A DNA stretch of 22,500 bases from Neocallimastix lanati (nom. inval.) (taxonomy: Eukaryota > Neocallimastigomycota > Neocallimastigomycetes > Neocallimastigales > Neocallimastigaceae), in contig JACVTC010000113.1 in assembly GCA_016946835.1 (NCBI GenBank), forward strand, positions 115,001-137,500, written 5' to 3'. Below the pieces are notes generated by a model that was not told where the DNA came from, made no database searches, and was given only the letters and a program-made list of their open reading frames with translations. The translations under genes were made by a program, and so were the position numbers. Positions 12,170 to 22,500 of the stretch are shown here, piece after piece. The stretch's first letter is position 1, and each line of letters starts with the position of its first letter.

Positions 12170-12942
12170 TTAATCAAACACAGGTGATTCTGATAAAACA
12201 GGACTTTTGAAAATATCTTCTTCATTCATAATAATATCATTAGATGCTAAAGATTGTATTAACGATATACTATTATTATTATTATTATTATTATTATTAT
12301 CATTAAAATGATTTTTTGGCTTTAATGTAGAATCTATTATTAAATTTTGATTTGAATTTTTGGTATATTTAAATTGTTTTGATGAATTATTAATATTTTC
12401 ATCATTACTATCGGTTGTGTTACTACTATCACTACTTTTATTGACATATGTACTTTCATTCTCATTATTACTATTATCATTATCACTATTTTTTTCATCT
12501 TTACTAGAGTTATTATTACTTTTATCTTTTGCATCATTATTATTATTTTTATTAGAAGTTTCATGTTGAACTTCATTATTGGTATTGATATTATTATCAT
12601 TATTATCATGTTTACTAGAAGCCTCAGGTTGAATTATATTTTTTGTATTATCATTGCTATTGTTGATATTATTTTCATCACTTTTACTAGAAGATTCAGG
12701 TTGAACTACATTATTGGTATTAATATTACTAATATTATTATTATAAATAATACTATTTTCATTATTATTATTATTAGAAGTAGTATTATTATCATTTTTA
12801 CTAAAAGTTTTAGGTTGATCTACATTATTGGTATTGATATTAGTTACATTATTATTATTAACAGTAGTAGTAATAACATTATTATTATTATTAATAGTAG
12901 TAACATTATTACTATTAATACTACTACTACTACTACTACTAC

Positions 12943-13027
<85 letters not shown>

Positions 13028-13072
13028 GTTATTAATATCAACTTGGATTACATTATTGGTATTGATATTTAG

Positions 13073-13126
<54 letters not shown>

Positions 13127-15574
13127 ATTATTATAATTATTATTAAAATCAATGTTTTGTATTGATTGGGGAATAATATATTGGAATCCATAAGCATTAG
13201 CGTTTGTATTAACAGTGGCTAAACTAGAATTAGAATCTATATTGACTAAGTTATTATTCATACTAAAGTTATTATGATTAGCCATTAAATAAGTATTTTG
13301 TAATGGTTGAATTAAAGTAATTGGAAAATCATTATCATTACTGATATTATTTATTTGGGACATATTATCAATGCAAGATGGTAAATTTTTATTATTACTA
13401 ATAACAGAATTATTTGAGTTCAATCCATTAGATCCTTGATATGGGAATGGTAACTCATTTAAGTTTGCAGTACTATTTACATCTGATAAATTTAAATTAA
13501 ATGAAGTTGATAATGACGGTACGGATAGAGAAATTGGTTGAATAGGAATTTTTTCATTAAATTCAGATGGTGTTATTGTAGTAGATCCCACATTATATCC
13601 TGATAAATATGAAGTAACTCGATCAGAATTCAAATTATTTAATGGAAGTTTAGAGGTATCAAAATCATCAAACGATGAATTATCCACCATTGAATCATTA
13701 AGCATATCATAATTACTAATACATTTTATTTTATCATCCTCATTATAATTTTTTATTTTATTTTTGTTATATTTTAATTTAAAGTAGCATAATAATATAG
13801 AAAATAAAATTAAAATTGAACCAAATATGGAACTTAATATTAATAATTTTGTATTATTTTCATCTGGAGCATCAAAATCAATTGAATTATTGGTATTGGT
13901 AGTAGTTCTAGTAACATCTGTACAAATTTTAAAGGAACTATCCACATCATAATTATATTTTCTAAAAGGTTCTTCTTCGATAATAATTTTTTCACATGTT
14001 CCAGATTGATAACATTCAATATTAACATTTCTAAGATCACAACTATCAAGTGGTTTTCCAAAATTTAATATTCTAGTTTTTAAATCAGGATTACCATCAA
14101 GATCACTATTTATATATAAATTAATTATATTAATAAATAATATATATATATATTATTATTATTATTATTATTAAATTATATATTTTTAATATATCATTAA
14201 ATTACATATATATAAAAATTAATATATATTTATTCTTTTTAATTATTAAATTCATCAATATTTAATTATAAACTTACAAATCCCTTAGATTTTTTAGATC
14301 AAATATATTTTCGTGCATACTTTTTAAACCTGTTACACCAATATATCTATTTTATATATAAATTATTTAATTTTACTATTACTCTTTACATATTTATTAT
14401 TTTAAATATAAATAAATTCTATATATTACAATGTTTCTAGATTCTCGAGATTATTTATTCCTTCAGGTATAGTTCCAATTCCTTCATTTCGTGAAAGATT
14501 TCTTTTAAATATTAATAAATTAATTATAATTATTTTAATATATTTTTGTTGTTAAAGACATTATATTTAATTATATTATTAATATAATTTTTATTAAAAA
14601 CTAATACATTCAATAAAAAATGTTATTTATATATATATTTACATACAGGTATTTTAATTTTTTAAATTTTAATATTTGATTTGGAAAACCTTCAACAGTA
14701 TTATTATATATACTCCTTTTAATATATAAGTAAATAAATATTTAATAAATCAAATATATATATATATATATATTATTATAATATGATAATAAAATGTTAT
14801 ATTATAATTATGCTATAATTTACAATTTAGTAAGAGGACAATTGGTATTAATATTTTCCGGTATACTTTTTAAATTTGAACTCATAATTTCCCTAAATTA
14901 ATATAATATTAATAATAATAATAATAAATAATATAATAATAAAATTTTAATTATATAATTTGGTTTTATTTTTATTATTATAATCCTATAAAAAAAATTT
15001 CTTTTAATTTTTATTGTATATAGAAAAACATACAAATCTTCTAATTTTGGTATATCAAAAAATCTTGAAGGTAAAATACCATCCTTAAAAAGATGTCCTT
15101 CAAAAACTCTATAATTTAGTATATATTATATCATATTATCAAATATAAAAAATTTTATTAATAAAAATTTATTCTTTCTAAAAATAAGTTTTATAAAATA
15201 AAAAGATTATAAACTCAAATAAATAAATAATTACAATTTTCTAAGATTTGGTAATAATGGAAAATTAGAAAAGTCAATTTGCTCATTAAATTTATTCATT
15301 CGTACATCCCTTTTTAATTTTTATAATTTTTTTTTTAATTATTATTAATTATTATATATATTGAAAAAAATATTAAAAGAATTATATTTATTTTATTATA
15401 TATACTTAAAACATACATAGCAGTAATATAGCCATTTTCACAAGTAATGTAATGAACTTTTCTACTATTATCACAACAATCTGGTATTTTTAATTCATGA
15501 CCAACTTGTTGTTCATAATTAGTAAAAAAATTCATTACTTTTTCACAATCTTCAGATTTTGTATTCTCGACCAT
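12170..15574 (-). CDS. Leucine-rich-repeat single-pass membrane protein with Asn-rich cytoplasmic tail, 8 exons, 840 aa
   Basis: A probable surface receptor-like or adhesion protein; ligand unknown. Exons (minus): 15417-15574, 15235-15309, 15034-15108, 14824-14892, 14647-14715, 14430-14501, 14278-14346, 12170-14105 (2523 nt). Seen: a Cys-containing LRR N-cap (KIPDCCDNSRKVHYITCENG, about 30-47), then repeats of about 23 residues such as NLSRNEGIGTIPEGINNLEN. A Cys-rich cap follows (DSCDLRNVNIECYQSGTCEK, around 215-235). A transmembrane helix lies at about 283-304 (KLLILSSIFGSILILFSILL) with basic residues after it. A long low-complexity tail has poly-Asn runs and a degenerate motif like NTNNVVQPESSSK. 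The first in-frame ATG gives MVENTKSEDCEK with no signal peptide, although upstream in-frame sequence reads like one. Introns interrupt each repeat at the same phase-2 Leu codon. Similar proteins are abundant in gut fungi (from memory). Structure call firm; start doubtful. Confidence 0.85.
12935..13123. repeat. Coding AAT/AGT trinucleotide runs (poly-Asn, poly-Ser)
   Basis: Two long Asn runs (codons AAT read on the minus strand; about 12943-13027 and 13071-13123) and a short Ser run next to them (12926-12942) lie in the cytoplasmic tail of the LRR protein. On the plus strand the same bases give Leu- or Ile-rich phantom frames. Confidence 0.9.
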
Positions 15575-16483
15575 CTGGTTTAATATTAATATTACTTGTA
15601 TATTTACAAAGAATTTAAAAATAATATTTTTCTTTTTTTTTTTTTTTTTTTCTTTTTTTAGTTTTTATATATTTTGTTTTATTTTATTTCTTTATTATTT
15701 TATTTTATTTTTTTTTTTTTAATTCTATTTTTAATTTTATTTTATTTTATTATATTATAATTTGTTTTATTATAATTTATAATACAATATATATATTTTT
15801 TTACTTTATTTTATAATAATCTTTTTTACTATACTTTCTTTTTGTTCTATTTTGTTTTAATATTTATATATAATATTTTAATTTATTGTATATTTTTTAC
15901 TCAATATTTTTTAAATTTATTTTTTTTTATTCTATTTTGTTTTATTATATTATATATATATAATATTATATATTATTATATCTTTTTATTGTTATATTTG
16001 TTGTTTACATTTTAAAAATTTTTGAATTTTTTATAAATATTTTGAAATTTCTTTTTTATTTAATTATTTTTAGTAAGATTACTTATTATTTCGTTTCGTT
16101 TTGTTTTGTTTTGTTTGTTTGTTTGTTTGTTTGTTTGTTTTTTTTAATATTATTATTAATTATTTTATTTCAATTAGAATTAGAATTACCAATTTTATTA
16201 TTACATTTCTATTATAAATATTTTAATTTAATTTAATAAAATTAAATGTATTATTTGACTTTTTTTTATTATTTCAGTTTATACAAATAATTATATTTAA
16301 AATATTATTCAAAATATTGAATTATTTAATAATATATAATAATATATTAATAAAAAAGAAAAAAAAATGTAAAAATAGAATAAAAGGTATCTTTTATTAG
16401 AGTTAATATTATTTATTCTAATTATAATTTAATTTTAACCTATTCCATAATTTTTAAGTACAATTGAATATTTATATATTTCT

Positions 16484-16484
<1 letters not shown>
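15575..16484. other. Upstream region of the LRR gene
   Basis: The region is T-rich on the plus strand. The first 35 codons upstream of the LRR gene's ATG are open and encode a Lys run followed by NIIFKFFVNIQVILILNQ, signal-peptide-like but without ATG. From 15600 to about 16008 no minus-strand ATG occurs at all. A (GTTT)n run lies at about 16097-16141. The plus-strand frame over 16042-16236 is Phe/Leu-rich low complexity and not a gene. Confidence 0.5.

Positions 16485-16526
<42 letters not shown>
16485..16526. repeat. A homopolymer of about 42 bases
   Basis: An uninterrupted A run just downstream, in minus-strand terms, of the WD-repeat-like fragment ending at 16577. Confidence 0.9.
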
Positions 16527-16528
<2 letters not shown>

Positions 16529-16576
16529 AACATAAAAATTTAAAAATTTTAATTTTAATTAAAATGAAATTTATTA

Positions 16577-16622
16577 ATTAAAATGTGTACTAATGTTTTT
16601 TGTTTCAACATCCCAAATAATA
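16577..16622 (-). pseudogene. Orphan WD40-repeat end fragment
   Basis: Minus strand reads IIWDVETKNISTHFN followed by a stop, the wording of a final WD40 beta-strand (IWDV). No AG acceptor lies in the T/A-only DNA directly before it, and no second WD repeat was found nearby. It is therefore probably the relic of a lost gene, or chance. Confidence 0.3.
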
Positions 16623-16929
16623 TTTAAAAAAAAATAATAATAATAAATAAAATAAAATTAAAATTAAAAAAAAAAATAAATAATAAAATGAAAATAAATT
16701 AAAATCTCTTTAATAATTATTAGAATAATATATTGATATATAATAGTTTAATAATTATTAGAATATGTAAATAGTTTATACATTTTTTTTATTATTAGTA
16801 TTATTATTTAACTAATTATATCATATATTATTATAAGAATTATTAAAAAAGAGTTTCAATTATTTTATTATTTCTCTTTTAAATATTGTTTTATATTTTA
16901 ATATATGTAAACTTTTCTTTTATTTATTT

Positions 16930-17080
16930 AATTTACTTTAAATTGAAAGATAAAGTTTAAATATTAAAATTTTCAGTAATTTTATGTTCATTTCTAAAAC
17001 TTGTACAACTTTAACTTTAAGAATTATTAATATTTGTGTAACATAAAATACAGAATAAATTTTAAAATATAAAAATTAAA
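16930..17080 (-). pseudogene. Coding-like fragment, unknown
   Basis: Minus strand holds about 45 open codons ending in a stop, including IYSVFYVTQILIILKVK and VVQVLEMNIKLLKIL. No start, no splice sites I trust and no recognised family. It could be chance in AT-rich DNA. Confidence 0.15.
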
Positions 17081-17195
17081 TTTTTAATTAAAAAAATGAA
17101 ATAAACAAAAAAAAAGAAAAAAAGAAAAAAAAAGTATATATATACAAAATATAGAAAATATAGGGTATATAATAAATTTAAAAGAAATTATTAAA

Positions 17196-17310
17196 AATAT
17201 TAAATAATAATAAATAATAAATAATAAATAATAAATAATAAATAATAAATAATAAATAATAATAAATAATAATAAATAATAAATAATAAATAATAAATAA
17301 TAATAAATAA
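17196..17310. repeat. AAATAAT heptamer array
   Basis: About fifteen copies of AAATAAT with occasional AATAAATAAT phase slips, in gene-free DNA. Confidence 0.9.
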
Positions 17311-17398
17311 TAAAAATTATAAAAATTATATATATAAAACAATAAATATGAGTATGTAATAGTATGTAATAATAATTAATAATATAGTAATAATAATA

Positions 17399-17857
17399 CT
17401 ATTCCAATAAAATAATTTGTAGCATATAAAAAGTTGTTTCTTTTTTTTTTTTTTTATCAAAATCATCCACTTCAATGACTTTAAATAATTCTATTTTATT
17501 TAATTTATAATTTTTAAAGTAATTAAAGTAGAATTAATTAATTGACCAATTAATTTCATAATATGTAACAAATATAATAAAATAAAATGTAGCACTGATA
17601 AACTCTTCAAATTTCGGTTATCTCGTTCTGGGAGAAGTTATATAATTTATTTATTTTATTTATTAATATAATTTATTTATTTATTTATTTATTTATTTAT
17701 TTTATAATTAAATTTATTTAATTAAATTCTAAATTTAAAAGTTCAATTTTATTAATATTATTAAATGACTTTTATAAATATAAAGATTATAATGGCAATA
17801 ACGTTTTGCTTGTTGTTGTTCTTTATTATAATACTCTTTAATTATAAACTTTTTAAA
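17399..17857 (-). pseudogene. Cluster of coding-like fragments, probable decayed gene
   Basis: Three minus-strand stretches lie in order. (1) 17735-17857 reads YNKEQQQAKRYCHYNLYIYK. (2) 17500-17637 reads LLPERDNRNLKSLSVLHF and continues hydrophobic (LLYLLHIMKLIGQLIN), preceded by a good CTTCTCCCAG acceptor-like site. (3) 17399-17533 reads NKIELFKVIEVDDFD, then five Lys, then ETTFYMLQIILLE and a stop. The frames do not join simply and there is no clear ATG. The second piece faintly recalls RhoGAP helices (LPxxNxxxLKxL), but I would not assign it. Likely a degenerate gene; an intact intron-rich gene that I failed to assemble is possible. Confidence 0.3.
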
Positions 17858-18251
17858 ATAATAAGAATTAATTATTTAGTTTAACATTATAAAAAATATA
17901 ACATAGCTAATAAAAGATTTATAATAACTTTAAAAATATAATAAAATATAAAAATATAATAAAATATAATATATAAATATAATATATTTTATATATATAT
18001 TCATATTTACATAATATAAAATTTATGTTATAAATTTTATGTTTACATTAATTTTTATATCAGCTTATAAATCAAATGATAAATAATCAAGTGATCATTT
18101 AATGATTACTAATTTATTTATATGTAATTATTAATAAAATAATTTATTAATAATTAAAGTTTGTATTTTCATTTTATATCAATATAATAAAGTGGAAATA
18201 TAAATAATAAAAATATATCAATAAAAAGATTTTATTTATTTTATGGATTAA

Positions 18252-18329
18252 TTAATTAATATTGATTAAATTAAAAAAAATAATAAATAATTAATTAATA
18301 TTGATTAAATTAAAAAAAATAATAAATAA
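18252..18329. repeat. Perfect 39-bp tandem duplication
   Basis: 18252-18290 and 18291-18329 are identical (core ATATTGATTAAATTAAAAAA), followed by a partial third start and then shorter imperfect repeats (ATTAAATATGAAAT) to about 18400. Confidence 0.9.
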
Positions 18330-18819
18330 TTAATTAATTATATTAAATATGAAATAATAAATAAATAATATTAAATATGAAATATTAAATATTAAATAAA
18401 TAAATAATTAATTTTTTTTTTATGTTTAAAATTTTAATTTTCTAAATCTAGATTTTGATTTATATTGTAACATTTTTTTTTTTTCTTTTCAGCCCTAAAT
18501 CATGATTATTTTTCATATTTTATTAATTAAAATTTTTTTTTTCTTTTTTAGCTTATTTACAAAAAAAATTAAAATAAAATAAAAATAAACTTAAAACGAA
18601 TAGATAATTAAATAATAATTAAAAGTAAATTTAAAAAAAAAATAAAAAATTAATAAAAATATTATAAGGGGAAAAAAACTTAAAATATAATCTTTGAAAT
18701 AAAAATAACTAAAAAAAAGCATTAATAAAAAGGAACTTTATATATTAAAAAATAATCATAATTGAAACAGAAATATATATAATTATATTTATTAATTTAC
18801 ATTTTTAAACATTTTCATA

Positions 18820-20070
18820 TATAAAAATTAAGTGTTATAATATAAATATATAATAAATATATATATAGTACTAATAAAATATTTTTTTAAAAAAAAAAAA
18901 AAGATTAATTAAATACAAATTTAAAATATAATAAAAATAAAAATATATATATCCTTTTTAAATTTGGTCAAATATAATAATATTTGATATAATAAAAAGA
19001 ACCTTTTAAAAATTAATCAATTATAAATTATATAATAACAATGAAATTATATCTTTTTAAAAATTGGGAATATATAGTACTAATATGATTAATTTAAAAA
19101 TTATAATAAAAACAAAATATATATATATATTTTAAAAGGTTAAGTACAGTAATATTAATATAAATATTATCAATAAATATATATTTTTTTTTAAAAAAAA
19201 AAAAAAAAAGGTAAATTATATAAATACATAATATAAAAGCATTCTTTTAAAAATTAAGTTAATTTTACAAGTATATACAAGATTAATAATATATATACAT
19301 ATATTTTATTTCCAGTGTATACCACCCTGTGTGGGAATATTGAAGTAGTCACAACACTTCCGTATAGGCAGAAATGTCCCTACTGGACAGCCTTACTGTA
19401 TTCAGCATTGGCGCTCTGACATATATATACATATTATTACTGAGAACTTTCTTGTAACCTTTTTTTCAGAGTGCTTCTCCTAATCCGAACTTCGTTTTGA
19501 GGAGAGATATTATAATCTAACCCCTGATATATGTACGAGATCCCCTTGGCAAATGCGTAAATGTCGGGAAAGATTTCAATTTAGTAGAATATATCCATAT
19601 GGACACATGAAATCATGTACCCAAATGCTAATAATTCTCTCATAAATATATTAAATGACAGTAGTACTTGCGCGACCCTCTCAGGTCCCTACAGTTAGGA
19701 CAATATCTTGTCAATATTATTTAGGATATTTAGAATAATATTATGCATATATAAGGGGAAATACTTACCTATAACTGTAAAAACCTCCTGTTAGGAAAAC
19801 CTAGAAAATGGACATAAGGTGAGATCGAACAAGGAGCCATAAGTATGTTAGCCCACGGACGAAACAACCAGGATAGAATCTAGTTCGATTATTAATAATA
19901 TATTCTTTTAAAAATTAAGTTAATTTTATCAATTTTGAAAAAATATACGACACTAATATTCTTTTAAATATGAATTATTTATAAAAATATATATATAATA
20001 CTAATAAAACAACTTTTTAAAAATTAGTCTATTACAAAAATATAAAAATATATAACATAAATACGATAAA
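18820..20070. repeat. Field of degenerate AT-rich repeats interrupted by GC island B
   Basis: Loosely similar units of roughly 100 bases recur, built from ATATATATAGTACTAATA and CTTTTTAAAAATTAAGT-like segments. Examples of the first lie at about 18862, 19073 and 19990; of the second at about 19007, 19051, 19243, 19905 and 20012. The segment CTTTTAAAAATTAAGTTAAT stands on both sides of island B (19245 and 19906). This may be an old tandem array into which the island was inserted. Confidence 0.5.
19312..19890. other. GC-rich, hairpin-rich non-coding island B (candidate structured RNA or element relic)
   Basis: About 580 bases at roughly 40-47% GC in the parts I counted, against near-pure A/T on both sides. 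There is no open frame of 60 codons on either strand. Short perfect stems occur one after another: TGTCC/GGACA (19375-19389), TCTCCT/AGGAGA (19476-19505), ACATG/CATGT with loop AAAT (19605-19618), GTCC/GGAC (19685-19701), GACAA/TTGTC (19699-19712) and AATATTATT/AATAATATT (19713-19742). The 12-mer ATAATCTAACCC lies at 19512-19523. No tRNA, 5S, SRP or spliceosomal RNA signature was recognised. Function and strand are unknown. Confidence 0.45.
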
Positions 20071-20099
20071 TTTTAATCTTTAAAATTTTTCGTTTGTAA

Positions 20100-20741
20100 T
20101 AACTCTTTATTTAAATTAATTCAAATTTATTATATATTTAATTTAATAATATAATTTATCTTTTTTATAATATAGTTGTTTTTATTCATATATATGTTTT
20201 TTTAAAAATTAAGTAAATCATAATTTATTATAATCTTTAAAAATAAAATAAGATAAAATAAAATAAAAATAAAAAATAGTGAAATAGTATAAAATTAAGT
20301 AAAGCTTTAATAAAAATAAAAATAAATAATAAAGTGGTATAAAAAAAAGTTAAAGTATTAATAAATATAAAACATTATAAAAATCATCATTATATTATTA
20401 GATTTTACTACTTTATATATATATATATATTTAATATTAATTGTATTATTATTAAAAATCAATATATAATATTATATAATAATTAAATAAAAATTTAATT
20501 ATTATTAAAAGGAAATAAACCAATTATAAGTCTCATTGCCTCAAATCATTTAATTGTAAATATTTTAATCAATCCTTTTAATATTTTTTAATTCTTTTTT
20601 TTTTTTTTTTTTTTAGTTTTCAAAGGAATTTACTTGGAATAAACATTATTTTATAATATCCATTAAAAAAAATAAAAAAAATACATAAATAAATAAAAAA
20701 TAAAAAATAAAACATTCGAATTTTTTTTTTTTTTTTTTTTT
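20100..20741. other. AT-rich DNA with one weak plus-strand exon pair
   Basis: Mostly low-complexity A/T. On the plus strand, LLLKGNKPIISLIASNHLI (ending near 20556), a GTAAAT donor-like site, a long T run and a TTTTAG acceptor at about 20615, then FSKEFTWNKHYFIIS, could be two exons of something. There is no ATG and no family match, so I do not call a gene. Confidence 0.3.
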
Positions 20742-20933
20742 TTATAATATTGAATAAAATTTGAATAAAATATTATGAGAGTTTCGAGGGGAGACGACAT
20801 GGACCTCTAACTCTACCCATTCATTAACGATAACTCCATGTGGATAAAAATTATTATTCGAATTTGTATCAGAATTTTTTCCTTGTTTTTGCCTTAATCT
20901 TCCTGACAACGGTAAGAATCTAATGGTATACAA
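20742..20933 (-). CDS. Open frame in a GC-richer patch, unknown (possible exon or relic)
   Basis: Minus strand is open for over 60 codons with compositional contrast to its flanks. It reads TIRFLPLSGRLRQKQGKN, a Ser/Asn/Asp segment, then FYPHGVIVNEWVELEVHVVS, PRNSHNILFKF and a stop. There is no ATG, so it would be an internal or terminal exon; an AG at the ATTAG before FLPL could be the acceptor. Codons are richer in C and G (CCG, TCG, GTC, CGA) than in the confident genes, so it may be foreign or decayed, or part of a non-coding element. No family recognised. Confidence 0.35.
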   Translation of the reverse strand: MYTIRFLPLSGRLRQKQGKNSDTNSNNNFYPHGVIVNEWVELEVHVVSPRNSHNILFKFYSIL

Positions 20934-21004
20934 TTTATTATTATTATTTTTTTTTTATTTTATTTTTTGTTCATAAATTTTAATACATAATTTTTTTTAT
21001 TGAA

Positions 21005-21046
21005 ATAATCTAACCCAATTAATAATTATATAAATATATGGGTTAG
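21005..21046. repeat. Hairpin CTAACCCA / TGGGTTAG
   Basis: CTAACCCA (21010-21017) is matched by its reverse complement TGGGTTAG about 22 bases downstream, across an AT loop. The left arm belongs to the third exact copy of ATAATCTAACCC. Further AATTAATAATTA dyads flank it. Confidence 0.65.
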
Positions 21047-21110
21047 GTTTTAATTAATTATTAATTATATGATACCAATTTATTTTATTTAATTTTTATT
21101 TTATTTTATT

Positions 21111-21111
<1 letters not shown>

Positions 21112-21150
<39 letters not shown>
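21112..21150. repeat. (TTTA)n microsatellite
   Basis: About ten TTTA units. On the minus strand these read AATAAA repeatedly, about 110 bases beyond the transporter stop codon, and could supply its polyadenylation signal. Confidence 0.8.
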
Positions 21151-21153
<3 letters not shown>

Positions 21154-21257
21154 ATTTATTATTATTTTATTTTTTTTTTTTTTTTTTTAATTTATTTCAT
21201 ATATTTAATAATGTTTAATTTACATTTTTAATTATTACTATTGTTATTATTATTTTT

Positions 21258-22431
<1,174 letters not shown>

Positions 22432-22500
22432 CTAATGATTATTATAATTTTGATTTGTTAGTTTTAAAATATAATAATAATAATAAATAATAAATACATA

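Noticed and set aside
12340-13127. Several Ile-, Leu- or Met-rich open frames on both strands
   Set aside because: They are other-frame readings of the Asn/Ser/Asp-rich tail of the LRR protein, whose frame is supported by the upstream spliced LRR exons and transmembrane helix.
13840-14061. 73-codon minus-strand frame overlapping the LRR gene
   Set aside because: It is in a different frame from the Cys cap (DSCDLRNVNIECYQ), which continues in frame from the preceding LRR exon.
16042-16236. 64-codon plus-strand hydrophobic frame
   Set aside because: Largely a translation of the GTTT repeat and T runs; no ATG-led gene structure.
19312-19890. Mitochondrial DNA insertion or small-subunit rRNA fragment
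   Set aside because: A few short words resemble 16S rRNA (TGGGAATATTG, CCAGGATAGAAT), but they are out of order and the universally conserved segments are absent. Gut fungi also lack a mitochondrial genome, if that assignment holds.

Overview
The window is eukaryotic and extremely AT-rich: long A/T homopolymers, (AAT)n tracts, poly-Asn coding runs, and many short AT-rich introns bounded by GT...AG. All four genes I can identify are on the minus strand. The best guess is an anaerobic gut fungus (Neocallimastigomycota). The Npl4 protein carries fungal-type wording (MLVRIRS start, LEKEEGLI, MCEYC, FRMVDHVEF), introns are dense, and the leucine-rich-repeat membrane protein looks like those common in that group. 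A dictyostelid amoeba has similar base composition and is the main alternative. The assignment is an inference.

Layout, left to right. (1) 1-2208: 5' part of the NPL4 gene (cofactor of the Cdc48/p97 ATPase), seven exons seen, running off the left edge; its first exon appears to be only the ATG. (2) 2209-4659: intergenic, with a GC-rich, hairpin-rich island (2668-3010), a nested inverted repeat (3341-3420) and short coding-like fragments (3677-3930). (3) 4660-8954: complete 14-exon cytoplasmic dynein intermediate chain gene, 609 aa, joined in frame throughout. (4) 8955-12169: gene-free AT-rich DNA with an (ATT)n tract, a pair of inverted 13-bp GC-richer arms and tandem duplications. (5) 12170-15574: eight-exon gene for an 840-aa single-pass membrane protein with extracellular leucine-rich repeats and an Asn-rich cytoplasmic tail. 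Its signal peptide is not visible downstream of any ATG. (6) 15575-21257: about 5.7 kb without a confident gene. It holds decayed-looking coding fragments (16.5-17.9 kb), a degenerate AT-rich repeat field (about 18.8-20.1 kb) interrupted by a second GC-rich, hairpin-rich island (19312-19890), and a third small GC-richer patch with a 63-codon open frame (20742-20933). (7) 21258-22500: last three exons of an SLC35B4/Yea4-type nucleotide-sugar transporter, running off the right edge.

The identified genes are unrelated housekeeping or surface functions: protein quality control, microtubule transport, a surface receptor-like protein, and ER/Golgi sugar-nucleotide transport. Nothing suggests an operon-like system. 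The most intriguing unexplained content is the two non-coding GC islands, which may be structured RNA genes or relics of a mobile or rRNA-derived sequence. A 12-base motif (ATAATCTAACCC) also occurs exactly three times, once inside an island and once in a hairpin.
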